NCBI GenBank assembly: GCA_025363455.1
Contig: JANYDW010000031.1
Location: 49,011-113,010 of the forward strand
DNA from: Oleiharenicola sp.
Lineage (GTDB): Bacteria > Verrucomicrobiota > Verrucomicrobiia > Opitutales > Opitutaceae
DNA: 64,000 bases
Reading direction: 5' to 3'
The notes beneath the pieces are model-generated. The model was not told the origin of the DNA and did no database searches. It worked only from the letters and a program-made list of their open reading frames with translations. Positions 18,649-29,427 of this stretch are shown piece by piece. Each line of letters begins with the position of its first letter. The stretch's first letter is position 1. The translations under genes and the position numbers were made by a program.

Positions 18649-18687
18649 AAAGGCGATGAGTTTGACGGCCATGGTGGGTTTGAGCAA

Positions 18688-19560
18688 ATGCCCCGGTACT
18701 TGCCCCGATTACCTTTATTCAAACACTGTACGCTGGCCGCCCTGCTTTTGGTAGCCGCCGGCGCGAGGGCCCAGGACAAGAACTTCTATGTCTTCCTTTG
18801 CCTCGGGCAGTCCAACATGGAGGGATTTCCTGGCATCGCGGACGAGGATAAGCAGTGGACCGATCCCCGTTTCCAAGTCCTCGCGGCGGTGGATTTCCCG
18901 ACCCTGCAGCGGGAGGCGGGCAAATGGTATATCGCCGCACCACCCTTGTGCCGACCGCGGACCGGCCTCTGCCCGGCGGACTATTTCGGCCGCTCGCTGA
19001 TCGAACACCTGCCTGCCGATGTCCGAATCGGGGTGGTCAATGTTTCGGTCGCCGGTGCCAAGCTCGAGGTGTACGACCCCACGGCGGTCGAGGCCTATGC
19101 GGCCGCTTCCCCCGCGTGGAGAAAGGCGATGATCGCTGCTTACGGCGGTAATCCCTACCAACGCTTGGTGGAGCTTGGCCGTCAGGCCCAGAAAGATGGC
19201 GTCATCCGGGGAATCCTGCTGCACCAGGGCGAAGCCAACACCAACGACAAGGAATGGCCGGCCCAGATGAAGGCCCTTTATGAAAGATTGCTCAAGGACC
19301 TGAACCTGAAGGCGGCCGACGTGCCTTTGCTCGCGGGCGAAGTCGTGGGCGCCGACCAGCAGGGCAAATGCGCCAGCATGAACGAAATCATCGCGACGCT
19401 TCCCCAAGCCATACCCACAGCCCATGTCGTCTCGGCGGCCGGCTGCGTCTGCCGGCCGGATCATCTGCATTTCACCCCCGAAGGCTACCGGGAGCTGGGC
19501 AAACGATACGCCGAAACGATGCTGCCGCTGCTGGGCGCGAAGCCAGCCGACGGCAGATAG
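18688..19560 (+). CDS. Secreted SGNH-type acetylesterase (CE6/sialate O-acetylesterase-like)
   Basis: 290 residues from the ATG at 18688, just after a REP-like repeat; the frame is open further back only because it reads through that repeat. The signal peptide is residues 1 to about 29. The SGNH blocks are visible: block I FLCLGQSNMEG with the nucleophile Ser, the Gly/Asn region GVVNVSVAGAKLE, GILLHQGEANTND, and the terminal DHLHFTPEGYRELG with the Asp-x-x-His pair. Members remove acetyl groups from xylan or sialic acids. Beside arabinofuranosidases and feruloyl esterases, acetylxylan is the plausible substrate. Confidence 0.87.
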   Translation: MPRYLPRLPLFKHCTLAALLLVAAGARAQDKNFYVFLCLGQSNMEGFPGIADEDKQWTDPRFQVLAAVDFPTLQREAGKWYIAAPPLCRPRTGLCPADYFGRSLIEHLPADVRIGVVNVSVAGAKLEVYDPTAVEAYAAASPAWRKAMIAAYGGNPYQRLVELGRQAQKDGVIRGILLHQGEANTNDKEWPAQMKALYERLLKDLNLKAADVPLLAGEVVGADQQGKCASMNEIIATLPQAIPTAHVVSAAGCVCRPDHLHFTPEGYRELGKRYAETMLPLLGAKPADGR

Positions 19561-19594
19561 TTGAAATTCGGAGCCTGGGGAACTTCTTCAAAAT

Positions 19595-19701
19595 GTCATT
19601 GCGAGGAGTCCCGCCCTGCGGGACGACGAAGCAATCCAGTCCCTCGAGCCTGTCGAATCGGCTGGATCGCCACGGCCCGATTCGGCGGGCCTCGCGATGA
19701 C
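19595..19701. repeat. Inverted repeat GTCATTGCGAGG...CTCGCGATGAC
   Basis: GTCATTGCGAGGAGTCCCGC through GAAGCAATCCAG is mirrored by CTGGATCGCCACGGCCCGAT ending CTCGCGATGAC. It fills much of the 397-bp gap 19561-19957. I see no gene, promoter or terminator in the remainder of that gap (19702-19957). Confidence 0.65.
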
Positions 19702-19957
19702 AAAACATTGTAAGAGCACCCTAGTTCAGCGCGCGACCAAGACATCCACAGCGACTGGTCCCTGCCCGCAATTGACCTTCTAAGGGCGAAGAACCGGCCG
19801 GCGGTTCCCGATTCCGGCGTGGGCCGGCATCTACTGGACTGTAACATGGCGAACCCGTTTGCGGTGGGGTGGGTCGCGTTATTACCTTTGGGTGATTGTC
19901 CCTCTGTCAGGTTTGCTCTCCGGTTCCGCCCTTCCTACCCCCAACCTCCGCAGCCAA

Positions 19958-21139
19958 ATGCGCCTACGCTTCTCTCTCGCCGCATTGTGCCTTCTTGCGC
20001 CGGCCCTCGTCCGGGCCCAGCAGGCCAACGTCAACCTCGACTGGAATCCGCAGAAGAACACCCAGAACCTCATCCCGTTCAGCGCGCCGCTCAATTCGCC
20101 GGAGGTGCATGACGACCACATCGTCACCTTCCGGGTCAAGGCGCCGGAGGCGAAGGACGTGCAGCTGAACGGCGCCATCCTCGCAGCGTTCGGCAAGGCT
20201 TGGGGCGAGACCATGCCTTTCACCAAGGGAGCCGACGGCATCTGGACCCTCACCATCGGCCCGGTGCGTCCCGACATGTATGCCTATCTCATCAAGATCG
20301 ACGGCGTGCAGGTCGCCGATCCCTCGAACACCATCGCCGCCTTCACCGACATGCCGCCCTACAGCCAGCTCGTGGTGCACGGTGATGGCCCGGCATATTA
20401 TGATGCGCGCAACGTCCCGCACGGCACCGTCACGCGGCACGTCTATCACTCCGATGTCACCCACGGCGAACGCGACCTCTACGTCTACACGCCCCCCGGC
20501 TATGATCGCGCCAAGACTTACCCGGTGCTTTACCTGGTCGGCGGCAGCGGCGAAATGCCGCACAACTGGATCTACGACGGCCGCGTAAACTTCATCCTGG
20601 ACAACCTGCTCGCCGAGGGGAAGGCGGTACCGATGATCATCGCGATCCCCAACAACCAGGTCGTGCACCGCAACGATCCCAAACACGCCGAGCTCACCTT
20701 CGACCTGTTTGCGCGCGAGCTCCGGGAACATGTCATTCCCCTCGTGGACGGCGCCTACTCGACCCGGCCCAACCCCCACGGCCGCGCCCTCTCCGGCTTA
20801 TCAATGGGCGGCCGCCATACGATGTTCACCGGCTTCAAAGCCCTCGACCTGTTCGGCAGCTTCGGGGTGCTCAGTGCGGGTGACACCGAGGCTGAGAAAT
20901 CCCTGGCCCCGTTCCTCAATGATCCGGGCGTCAACGCCAAGATCGACTATCTCTTCCTCGGACAGGGCACGGCTGAGGCCCAAGGGCGGATGGGCGTCCG
21001 CTGCATCGCGCTGCACGACGCGCTCGACCGACACCATATCAAGCACGAGTACTATGTCGGCGGTTACACCGCCCATGACTGGGCCACGTGGCGTCACCTG
21101 CTGCACGAGCGTTTCCTGCCCAATCTCTGGCGCAAATAG
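19958..21139 (+). CDS. Secreted CE1-type esterase with N-terminal E-set domain (feruloyl esterase-like)
   Basis: 393 residues from the ATG at 19958, which opens a signal peptide ending ALVRAQ. Residues about 45-140 form an immunoglobulin-like E-set/CBM48 domain (HIVTFRVKAPEAKDVQLNG, WTLTIGPVRPDMYAYLIKIDG). The catalytic domain has LYVYTPPGYDRAKTYPVLYLVGG, the nucleophile elbow GLSMGGRHT and a C-terminal HDWATWRHLL carrying the His. Family members hydrolyse feruloyl or acetyl esters of arabinoxylan. It is the first of several related esterases in this window and precedes the type B carboxylesterase. Confidence 0.9.
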   Translation: MRLRFSLAALCLLAPALVRAQQANVNLDWNPQKNTQNLIPFSAPLNSPEVHDDHIVTFRVKAPEAKDVQLNGAILAAFGKAWGETMPFTKGADGIWTLTIGPVRPDMYAYLIKIDGVQVADPSNTIAAFTDMPPYSQLVVHGDGPAYYDARNVPHGTVTRHVYHSDVTHGERDLYVYTPPGYDRAKTYPVLYLVGGSGEMPHNWIYDGRVNFILDNLLAEGKAVPMIIAIPNNQVVHRNDPKHAELTFDLFARELREHVIPLVDGAYSTRPNPHGRALSGLSMGGRHTMFTGFKALDLFGSFGVLSAGDTEAEKSLAPFLNDPGVNAKIDYLFLGQGTAEAQGRMGVRCIALHDALDRHHIKHEYYVGGYTAHDWATWRHLLHERFLPNLWRK

Positions 21140-21160
21140 CACCGCTCCGCTATGCCCCCA

Positions 21161-21263
21161 ACACACCCCGGCGCTGGCGCGCCACCCCTCTCCAGAGGGG
21201 ATCCAGAATCGCGCTGCCAAAGTTCCCCTCTATCAAGAGAGGTGCCCGAAGGGCGGGGTGTGT
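21161..21263. repeat. Inverted repeat of the ACACACCCCG/GCGGGGTGTGT family (copy 1)
   Basis: Outer arms ACACACCCCG and GGCGGGGTGTGT enclose inner arms CCACCCCTCTCCAGAGGGG and CCCCTCTATCAAGAGAGGTG. Copies are at 30475 and 62696. Found between two esterase genes. Confidence 0.75.
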
Positions 21264-21321
21264 AAGGATTATCGTCTCTTCCGATTTTTCTTCATCGCCG
21301 TCACCACTCGATCATCGATCT

Positions 21322-22911
21322 ATGAAACTCAATTTCGCCCCCTTCCTTCTTCTCGCCCTGGGCGCCGCCGCGCTCGGCTTCGCCCAAGCTCCCGCACCCG
21401 TTCCGATCGAAACCGGCCCCGTGCAGGGTGTCGCCGAGCCGGGCCTGACCATCTACAAGGGCATCCCGTTTGCAGCACCACCCGTCGGCGACCTGCGCTG
21501 GCGCGCCCCACAATCCGCCGCGAAATGGGAGGGCGTGCGCGCCGCGACGTCGTTCGGCCCGGATCCCTACCAAGGCGACGGCAAGGGCAACGTGAGCGAA
21601 GACTGCCTTTACCTGAACATCTGGACGCCGGCGAAATCAGCCGGTGAGAAGGTGCCCGTGTTGGTTTGGATCTACGGCGGTGGCTTCTCCTTCGGCTCCA
21701 CGTCGACGCCGACCCACAACGGCGAGCATCTCGCCCGCAAAGGTGTCGTGCTGGTCAGCATCAACTATCGCGTCGGCCCGCTGGGCTTTCTCGCGCATCC
21801 CGATCTAACCGCCGAATCGCCGCACCACGCCTCCGGTAACTACGGTCTGATGGACCAGATCGCCGGTTTGCGGTGGATCAAGCGGAACATCGCGGCTTTC
21901 GGCGGCGATCCCGACCAGGTGACGATCTTCGGCGAATCCGCGGGTGGCATCGCGGTCAGCATGCTGTGCGCGTCACCCGAGGCAAAGGGGCTTTTCCGCG
22001 GTGCAATTTCCCAGAGCGGCGGTTCCTTCGGGCCGACCCGCGCCACCACCTACCCGGGTGAGAACATGCGCACCCTGGCCATGGCCGAGGCCTCCGGCGT
22101 CGAATTCGCCAAGAAAGTCGGCGCCACCTCGCTCGCGGAACTACGCGCGGTCGCTCCCGGCAAGCTCCCAGCGGGATTTGGCAGCGGTTCCGGCTGGCCG
22201 ATCGTCGACGGTTGGGTCGTCCCCAGCGATCAGCACAAGCTCTACGAGGCCGGCCGTTACAACGACGTGGCAATCCTCGTGGGCTACAACTCCGACGAGG
22301 GCCTGAGCTTCTCTCGCGAAAAGACGCCGGCGGAATTCGTCATCAACACCCAGAAGCGCTACGGGCCCTTTGCCGACAAACTCCTCGCGGCTTACCCGGT
22401 TGGCGCGGACTCCGTGCCGAAGACCGCGCGAGACCTGATGCGCGACGCCGCCTTCGGCTGGCAGACGTGGGCCTGGGCCAACCTGCAGGTGCAGACCGGC
22501 AAGGCCAAGGTCTTCTATTACTACTTCGACCAGCACCGCGCGCATCCCGCGGGTTCACCCGACGCCGATCACGGCATGGCGCACGGCATGGACGTGCCCT
22601 ATGTTTTCCAGACGCTGGATCGCAAGGATGCCAAGCTCACGCCCGGGGACTTCGCGATCTCCGAGACCGTTTCCACCTACTGGACGAATTTTGCCAAGCA
22701 CGGTGATCCCAATGGACCGGGCGTGCCGGTCTGGCCCCAGTTCACAGGCCCCGACCGCCGAGGAAAGGCACAATATCTCGATCCTCTACAGGTGATGTAT
22801 TTTCAAAACGAGGCTAAACCTGGTCCCGTGCCCAGCGCCAACTCGCTGACCTTGCTCGACTCATATTTCGCCTGGCGCCGCACGCCGGATGGCGAGGCTT
22901 GGGCCAAGTAA
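21322..22911 (+). CDS. Secreted carboxylesterase, type B
   Basis: 529 residues from the ATG at 21322 (the open frame upstream runs through the repeat). A signal peptide is followed by TGPVQGVAEPGLTIYKGIPFAAPP, the type B EDCLYLNIWTP segment, YGGGFSFGS oxyanion hole and nucleophile Ser in TIFGESAGGIAVSML. The acidic residue is in NSDEG and the His near HGMDVPYVF. Length and motifs match para-nitrobenzyl-esterase-like carboxylesterases that cleave a broad range of carboxylic esters outside the cytoplasm. Among carbohydrate esterases it could act on feruloyl or aromatic esters. Confidence 0.93.
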   Translation: MKLNFAPFLLLALGAAALGFAQAPAPVPIETGPVQGVAEPGLTIYKGIPFAAPPVGDLRWRAPQSAAKWEGVRAATSFGPDPYQGDGKGNVSEDCLYLNIWTPAKSAGEKVPVLVWIYGGGFSFGSTSTPTHNGEHLARKGVVLVSINYRVGPLGFLAHPDLTAESPHHASGNYGLMDQIAGLRWIKRNIAAFGGDPDQVTIFGESAGGIAVSMLCASPEAKGLFRGAISQSGGSFGPTRATTYPGENMRTLAMAEASGVEFAKKVGATSLAELRAVAPGKLPAGFGSGSGWPIVDGWVVPSDQHKLYEAGRYNDVAILVGYNSDEGLSFSREKTPAEFVINTQKRYGPFADKLLAAYPVGADSVPKTARDLMRDAAFGWQTWAWANLQVQTGKAKVFYYYFDQHRAHPAGSPDADHGMAHGMDVPYVFQTLDRKDAKLTPGDFAISETVSTYWTNFAKHGDPNGPGVPVWPQFTGPDRRGKAQYLDPLQVMYFQNEAKPGPVPSANSLTLLDSYFAWRRTPDGEAWAK

Positions 22912-22969
22912 AGTCCCCGGGGACCTGCGGCAATTGATCAAACCCACCATGCCTGATTCCTTTCGTTTT

Positions 22970-23048
22970 TGTAGGAGCCTGCTTGCAGGCGATTCGAAGC
23001 GCCTCCCGCCGGACCAACTGCGGAATCGCCTGCAAGCAGGCTCCTACA
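22970..23048. repeat. REP/BIME-like inverted repeat, CCTGCTTGCAGG family
   Basis: TGTAGGAGCCTGCTTGCAGG at the left faces CCTGCAAGCAGGCTCCTACA at the right. It lies 35 bp before the chosen start of the DUF1593 gene. Confidence 0.9.
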
Positions 23049-23083
23049 TTCCGATCCAGACCGCAGGCCTTCGCGTGTGCGGT

Positions 23084-24493
23084 ATGCTGCTGGCATTGTT
23101 GGTCGGCGGGGCGACGTCGTTGCTCGCGGAACCGGAAATGCGCGTCATCCCGCATGCCAAGCCGCGGCTGATTGTGCTGACCGATCTTTCCAACGAGCCC
23201 GACGACGAGGAATCGCTGGTCCGGCTCCTGGTGTACGCGGACCAATTCGACCTCGAGGGACTCGTCGCCACCACTTCGAACTGGTTGAAGCAGAATCCGC
23301 GGGAGGATCTCATCCGGCGCGATCTTGAAGCCTATGCCCAGATCCACGCGAATTTGGTGAAGCATGCACCCGCGTTTCCCACTGCGACGGATCTGCTGGC
23401 GGTCACGCGGACCGGTCAGACCGGCTATGGTATGGCCTTCGTGGGTCCGGAAAAAGGCTCCGGCGGCTCGCGCCGCATCATCGAGGCAGTGGACCGCGCC
23501 GACGAGCGGCCGGTCTGGGTATCGATATGGGGCGGCCCCAACACGCTGGCCCAGGCTCTCTGGGACGTGCGCGCCTCGCGGTCGGCGGCCGAGGTCGAGA
23601 AATTCATCACCAAGCTCCGGGTCTACGCGATCTCGGACCAGGATGACTCGGGCGCCTGGATCCGCCGCGAGTTTCCCCAGCTGTATTATATCGTAACTCC
23701 CTCAAGTCCGACCAGCTATCAGGAATATTACCGCGCCACGTGGAGCGGCATCTCCGGCGGGCAGGAGACCCAGACCGCGGCCGGCTATCATTCCGCGATG
23801 GTGGCGAATCCCTGGCTCGAAACCCACATCATCCAGAACCATGGGCCATTGGGTGCGCTCTACCCGCGCCGGCTCTATCTCATGGAAGGCGACACCCCGA
23901 GTTTCCTCGGCTTGATCGACCGCGGACTGGGCTGGGACGTCAGCCCGGCCTACGGCGGTTGGGGCGGACGGTACGCTCTTTATCAACCCGCCGGAGAGAC
24001 GCGCCCCATTTGGACCGACAACGCCGCGACCTGCGACCGGGTCGAAGTCGAACCTGGCCGGTTCGACAGCTCCAACCAGGCCACGATCTGGCGTTGGCGG
24101 GAGCATTTTCAGAACGACTTTGCCGCCCGCATGAACTGGTGCGTCGCCGAAACTTTCACGAAGGCCAATCACAATCCGCGCCCGGTGCTCAACGGCGATC
24201 ACACCACGGGCGTCGTCATGATTTCGGCCAAGGCCGGATCGACGGTGACTCTTTCTGCGCAAGGGACGGACGCCGGCGACACCGGCCAAGGCGTCAAGGT
24301 CTCATGGTGGATCTACCCCGAGGCCGGCACGGTCAAGGGCGCCACGGTCCGGCCGACCGGTGCTCTGACCGCCGAAGTGCTCCTCCCGCCGGCGACCCCC
24401 GCGGGCACCGTGCACGTGATCCTGCAGGCGGAGGATGATGGTATGCCACCCTTGGTGGCCTATCGCCGCGTCGTTCTCCAGGTGAATCCCTGA
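23084..24493 (+). CDS. DUF1593 / Sde182-type secreted nucleoside-hydrolase-like protein
   Basis: About 469 residues from the ATG at 23084. A GTG at 23075 would add three residues; the frame is open further back only through the repeat, so the true start is uncertain. After a hydrophobic leader (MLLALLVGGATSLLA), residues about 25-270 form the DUF1593 domain, related to nucleoside hydrolases: RLIVLTDLSNEPDDEESLVRLL with the Asp cluster for calcium, ATTSNW, and PVWVSIWGGPNTLAQAL. The C-terminal region (about 370-469) is beta-rich, GSTVTLSAQGTDAGDTG, as in Sde182-type cellulose-associated proteins. Substrate unknown; secreted, and neighbour to plant-polysaccharide enzymes. Confidence 0.85.
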   Translation: MLLALLVGGATSLLAEPEMRVIPHAKPRLIVLTDLSNEPDDEESLVRLLVYADQFDLEGLVATTSNWLKQNPREDLIRRDLEAYAQIHANLVKHAPAFPTATDLLAVTRTGQTGYGMAFVGPEKGSGGSRRIIEAVDRADERPVWVSIWGGPNTLAQALWDVRASRSAAEVEKFITKLRVYAISDQDDSGAWIRREFPQLYYIVTPSSPTSYQEYYRATWSGISGGQETQTAAGYHSAMVANPWLETHIIQNHGPLGALYPRRLYLMEGDTPSFLGLIDRGLGWDVSPAYGGWGGRYALYQPAGETRPIWTDNAATCDRVEVEPGRFDSSNQATIWRWREHFQNDFAARMNWCVAETFTKANHNPRPVLNGDHTTGVVMISAKAGSTVTLSAQGTDAGDTGQGVKVSWWIYPEAGTVKGATVRPTGALTAEVLLPPATPAGTVHVILQAEDDGMPPLVAYRRVVLQVNP

Positions 24494-24527
24494 CCCACTT
24501 TTCCCGGTAGCATCCCCTTTTCCTTCG

Positions 24528-26446
<1,919 letters not shown>

Positions 26447-26485
26447 GGGGGTTGCTACAACATGTTCGCTTTCCGAATCACCTTT

Positions 26486-26564
26486 TGTAGGAGCCTGCTT
26501 GCAGGCGATTCGGAACGCCCGCCAACCGAACCCGTGCTGAATCGCCTGCAAGCAGGCTCCTACA
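26486..26564. repeat. REP/BIME-like inverted repeat, CCTGCTTGCAGG family
   Basis: Same arms as at 18570, located between the esterase and GH3 genes. The 192-bp gap holds nothing else recognisable. Confidence 0.9.
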
Positions 26565-26638
26565 TCCCAACCAAGCCGGAGCCGCTGTACTAAGCTCACG
26601 GTCAATGACGATCTCCGGGTTATCAAACCCATCCCCCC

Positions 26639-29353
26639 ATGAAAACCCCCGCCTTTGTTTCCTCCCTCGCCCGACTAGTGCGCCCGCTTTTCGCCGGCCT
26701 GCTGCTCGCCGTCTCCGCGGTCTTCGCCGCGGACGAAGCCTGCACCACCTGCGGCGGCCGGGTGGCCGTCAGCGGTGACTTCACCCATCGCCGGGAGCCG
26801 CCCGGGCCGCCGTTTCCGGGCGCGCTAGTCGAGCCGTATCGCGAGGACGTCAACGGTCCGCGCTTCACAGTGACCGTGTCCAACCTGCCGGCCGGCCGCT
26901 ACACGATCGAGATCTCCGCCGCCGAGACGACCGCCACCAAGGCCGGCGAGCGGGTGTTTGACGTGACGGCGGGCGACCAGGTGTTGGCCAAGGATTACGA
27001 TCTCTTCAGCGCCGCCGGTGGGGCGCGCAAGGTGGCCACGATCCAGGGTACGATCGAAAAGGTTGACGACGCCCTGCGCGGACCGTTGCTGCTGACCTTT
27101 ACCGCGGGCAAAGGGAACGCGAAATTCAACGCGGTGAAAATCAAGAACCCGGCGGGGGAGGAGGTCGTGGCGTTTGCCGCGTCCGATCTGGCCGACGCCT
27201 TCTCGCGGGCCGCCATGGTTCCGCCCCAGGTGAAGGAGCCGGCGATCTGGCGCGACGCCACGAAACCCGTGCGTGCGCGGGCGGACGACCTGATCCGCCG
27301 GATGTCGCTCGCCGAAAAGGTTTCCCAACTCAAGAACGCCGCCCCGTCCATCCCGCGGCTGGGCCTGCCCGCCTTCGATTACTGGAACGAGGCGTTGCAC
27401 GGCGTCGCCAACAATGGAGCCGCGACCGTGTTTCCCGAACCGGTCGGGGCCGCCTCGTCGTGGAACCCGGAACTGTTTCACCGTGAAGGCCGGGTGATCG
27501 GCATCGAGGGTCGCGCCAAATTCAACGACTACGCCAACGCCCACAACGGCGATTCCAGATGGTGGGCGGGTCTGACATATTGGACGCCCAACGTGAACAT
27601 TTTCCGCGATCCCCGCTGGGGTCGCGGCCAGGAGACTTACGGCGAGGATCCGTTTCTCACCGCGGAGATCGGCATCCAATTCGTCAAGGGTATCCAGGGC
27701 GACGATCCGAACTACGTTCTCGCGATGGCCTGCGCCAAACACTTCGCAGTCCACAGCGGCCCCGAGCCCACCCGGCATTCTTTCGACGCGGTGATTTCCG
27801 AGCGCGATCTGTTCGATACCTACCTGCCGCAGTTCGAGCGCATCGTGCGCGAAGGCCAGGTTGCCGGCGTGATGAGCGCCTACAATTCCATCAACGGCGT
27901 GCCAGTCAGCGCCAACCGCTTCCTCCTCACGGATCTGCTCCGCCAGCGCTGGGGTTTCGAGGGCTACGTGGTGTCCGACTGCGATGCGGTCCGCGACATT
28001 TACGGCGAACGCCAGCACCACTACGTGAAGACAGCCGAGGAAGCTGCGGCCGCCGCGGTGAAGGCCGGCTGCAACCTGTGCTGTGGCGGCGACTATAATG
28101 CGCTCGTGCGCGCCGTGCAGCAGGGCTTGGTCAGTGAGCAAGACATCGATGGTGCCTTGTATCACACGCTGTGGACGCGCTTTCGCCTCGGGCTTTTCGA
28201 TCCGGCCGAAAACGTTCCGTTCTCGAAATACACGCTCCTCGACAACGACATCCCGGAGCACGACCAGGTGTCGCTGGAGCTGGCGCGCCAATCGATCGTG
28301 CTGCTGAAGAACAACGGCGTGCTCCCGTTGAACCGTTCAAAGCTGAAGCAGCTCGCCGTCATCGGTCCCAATGCCGCTTCCAAATCGATGCTCGAGGGCA
28401 ACTACCACGGCACCGCCTCGCGCTCGGTTTCCATTCTCGATGGCATCAAGAACGTGGCGAGCAAGGACTTCAAGGTCACCTACGCCATGGGCAGCCCGAT
28501 CACGACCAAGACGGCCATTGCGCCCTGGAGCGGCCAGGACAACACGACGAAGCGTTCCGTCGCGGAGCTCAAGGCCGAGGCGCTCGAGCAGGCCGCCCAG
28601 GCCGACGCGATTATCTACGTGGGCGGCATAACGCCCGCGCAGGAAGGTGAGAGCTTCGATCGCGAATCCATCGAGCTGCCCCCGGAGCAGGAGGACCTCC
28701 TCCACGCCCTGCAAGCCACGGGCAAGCCAGTCGTCATGGTCAACTGCAGCGGCTCGGCCGTGGCGTTGACGTGGGAGGACGAAAACCTGGCGGCAATCGT
28801 GCAAGCGTGGTATCCCGGGCAGAATGGCGGTCGCGCCGTGGCGGAAGTTCTCTTCGGCCTCATCAATCCGTCGGGTCACCTGCCGGTGACCTTCTACCGT
28901 TCCACCGCTGACCTGCCGGACTTCAATGACTATGCGATGAAGAACCGGACCTACCGCTACTTCACCGGCAAGCCGCTCTATGCGTTCGGCCACGGCCTAA
29001 GTTACACGAAGTTCGACTACACCAACCTGCGCGTTAAGCCGGCCAAAGGTGGCGCGCTCACTGTCACAGTGGACCTCGCCAACACCGGTGCCGTCGACGG
29101 CGACGACGTCGTGCAGCTCTACGCTACGCCGCCCGCGGCGTCGCAGCCGCAGGAAATCCGCGCCCTCTGCGGCTTCAGCCGCGTGCACCTCGCCGCCGGC
29201 GAAAAGCGGACCATCACGATCACGGTGCCCGTCCTCGCCCTCCGGCGCTGGGATGTCGCGAAGAAGGACTACGCCATTCCAGCCGGCGAATGGGGGCTCG
29301 CCGCGGGCGCTTCGTCCGCTGATCTCCGGCAGACCGTCGCCGTGAAACTTTGA
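26639..29353 (+). CDS. Secreted GH3 beta-xylosidase/beta-glucosidase with N-terminal malectin-like and C-terminal fibronectin III domains
   Basis: 904 residues. Signal peptide to about residue 31. Residues about 35-185 look like a malectin-type carbohydrate-binding beta-sandwich (RFTVTVSNLPAGRYTIEISAAE, KFNAVKIKNPAGE). The GH3 TIM-barrel follows with FDYWNEALHGVA, PNVNIFRDPRWGRGQETYGEDPFL, CAKHFAVHSGPE and the nucleophile Asp447 in GYVVSDCDAV. The second domain has IIYVGGITPAQEGESFDRES, and the C-terminal fibronectin type III-like domain ends near DLRQTVAVKL. EALHGVA and AVHSGPE favour the beta-xylosidase/alpha-arabinofuranosidase subgroup over beta-glucosidases. It removes terminal sugars from xylo- or arabino-oligosaccharides. 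Confidence 0.92.
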   Translation: MKTPAFVSSLARLVRPLFAGLLLAVSAVFAADEACTTCGGRVAVSGDFTHRREPPGPPFPGALVEPYREDVNGPRFTVTVSNLPAGRYTIEISAAETTATKAGERVFDVTAGDQVLAKDYDLFSAAGGARKVATIQGTIEKVDDALRGPLLLTFTAGKGNAKFNAVKIKNPAGEEVVAFAASDLADAFSRAAMVPPQVKEPAIWRDATKPVRARADDLIRRMSLAEKVSQLKNAAPSIPRLGLPAFDYWNEALHGVANNGAATVFPEPVGAASSWNPELFHREGRVIGIEGRAKFNDYANAHNGDSRWWAGLTYWTPNVNIFRDPRWGRGQETYGEDPFLTAEIGIQFVKGIQGDDPNYVLAMACAKHFAVHSGPEPTRHSFDAVISERDLFDTYLPQFERIVREGQVAGVMSAYNSINGVPVSANRFLLTDLLRQRWGFEGYVVSDCDAVRDIYGERQHHYVKTAEEAAAAAVKAGCNLCCGGDYNALVRAVQQGLVSEQDIDGALYHTLWTRFRLGLFDPAENVPFSKYTLLDNDIPEHDQVSLELARQSIVLLKNNGVLPLNRSKLKQLAVIGPNAASKSMLEGNYHGTASRSVSILDGIKNVASKDFKVTYAMGSPITTKTAIAPWSGQDNTTKRSVAELKAEALEQAAQADAIIYVGGITPAQEGESFDRESIELPPEQEDLLHALQATGKPVVMVNCSGSAVALTWEDENLAAIVQAWYPGQNGGRAVAEVLFGLINPSGHLPVTFYRSTADLPDFNDYAMKNRTYRYFTGKPLYAFGHGLSYTKFDYTNLRVKPAKGGALTVTVDLANTGAVDGDDVVQLYATPPAASQPQEIRALCGFSRVHLAAGEKRTITITVPVLALRRWDVAKKDYAIPAGEWGLAAGASSADLRQTVAVKL

Positions 29354-29427
29354 TCGCCCTTCGAATGCGAAATGGTCATAATAAATTTATGCAAACTACA
29401 AACCCCAACCCCAAAGCTCCCATCACT

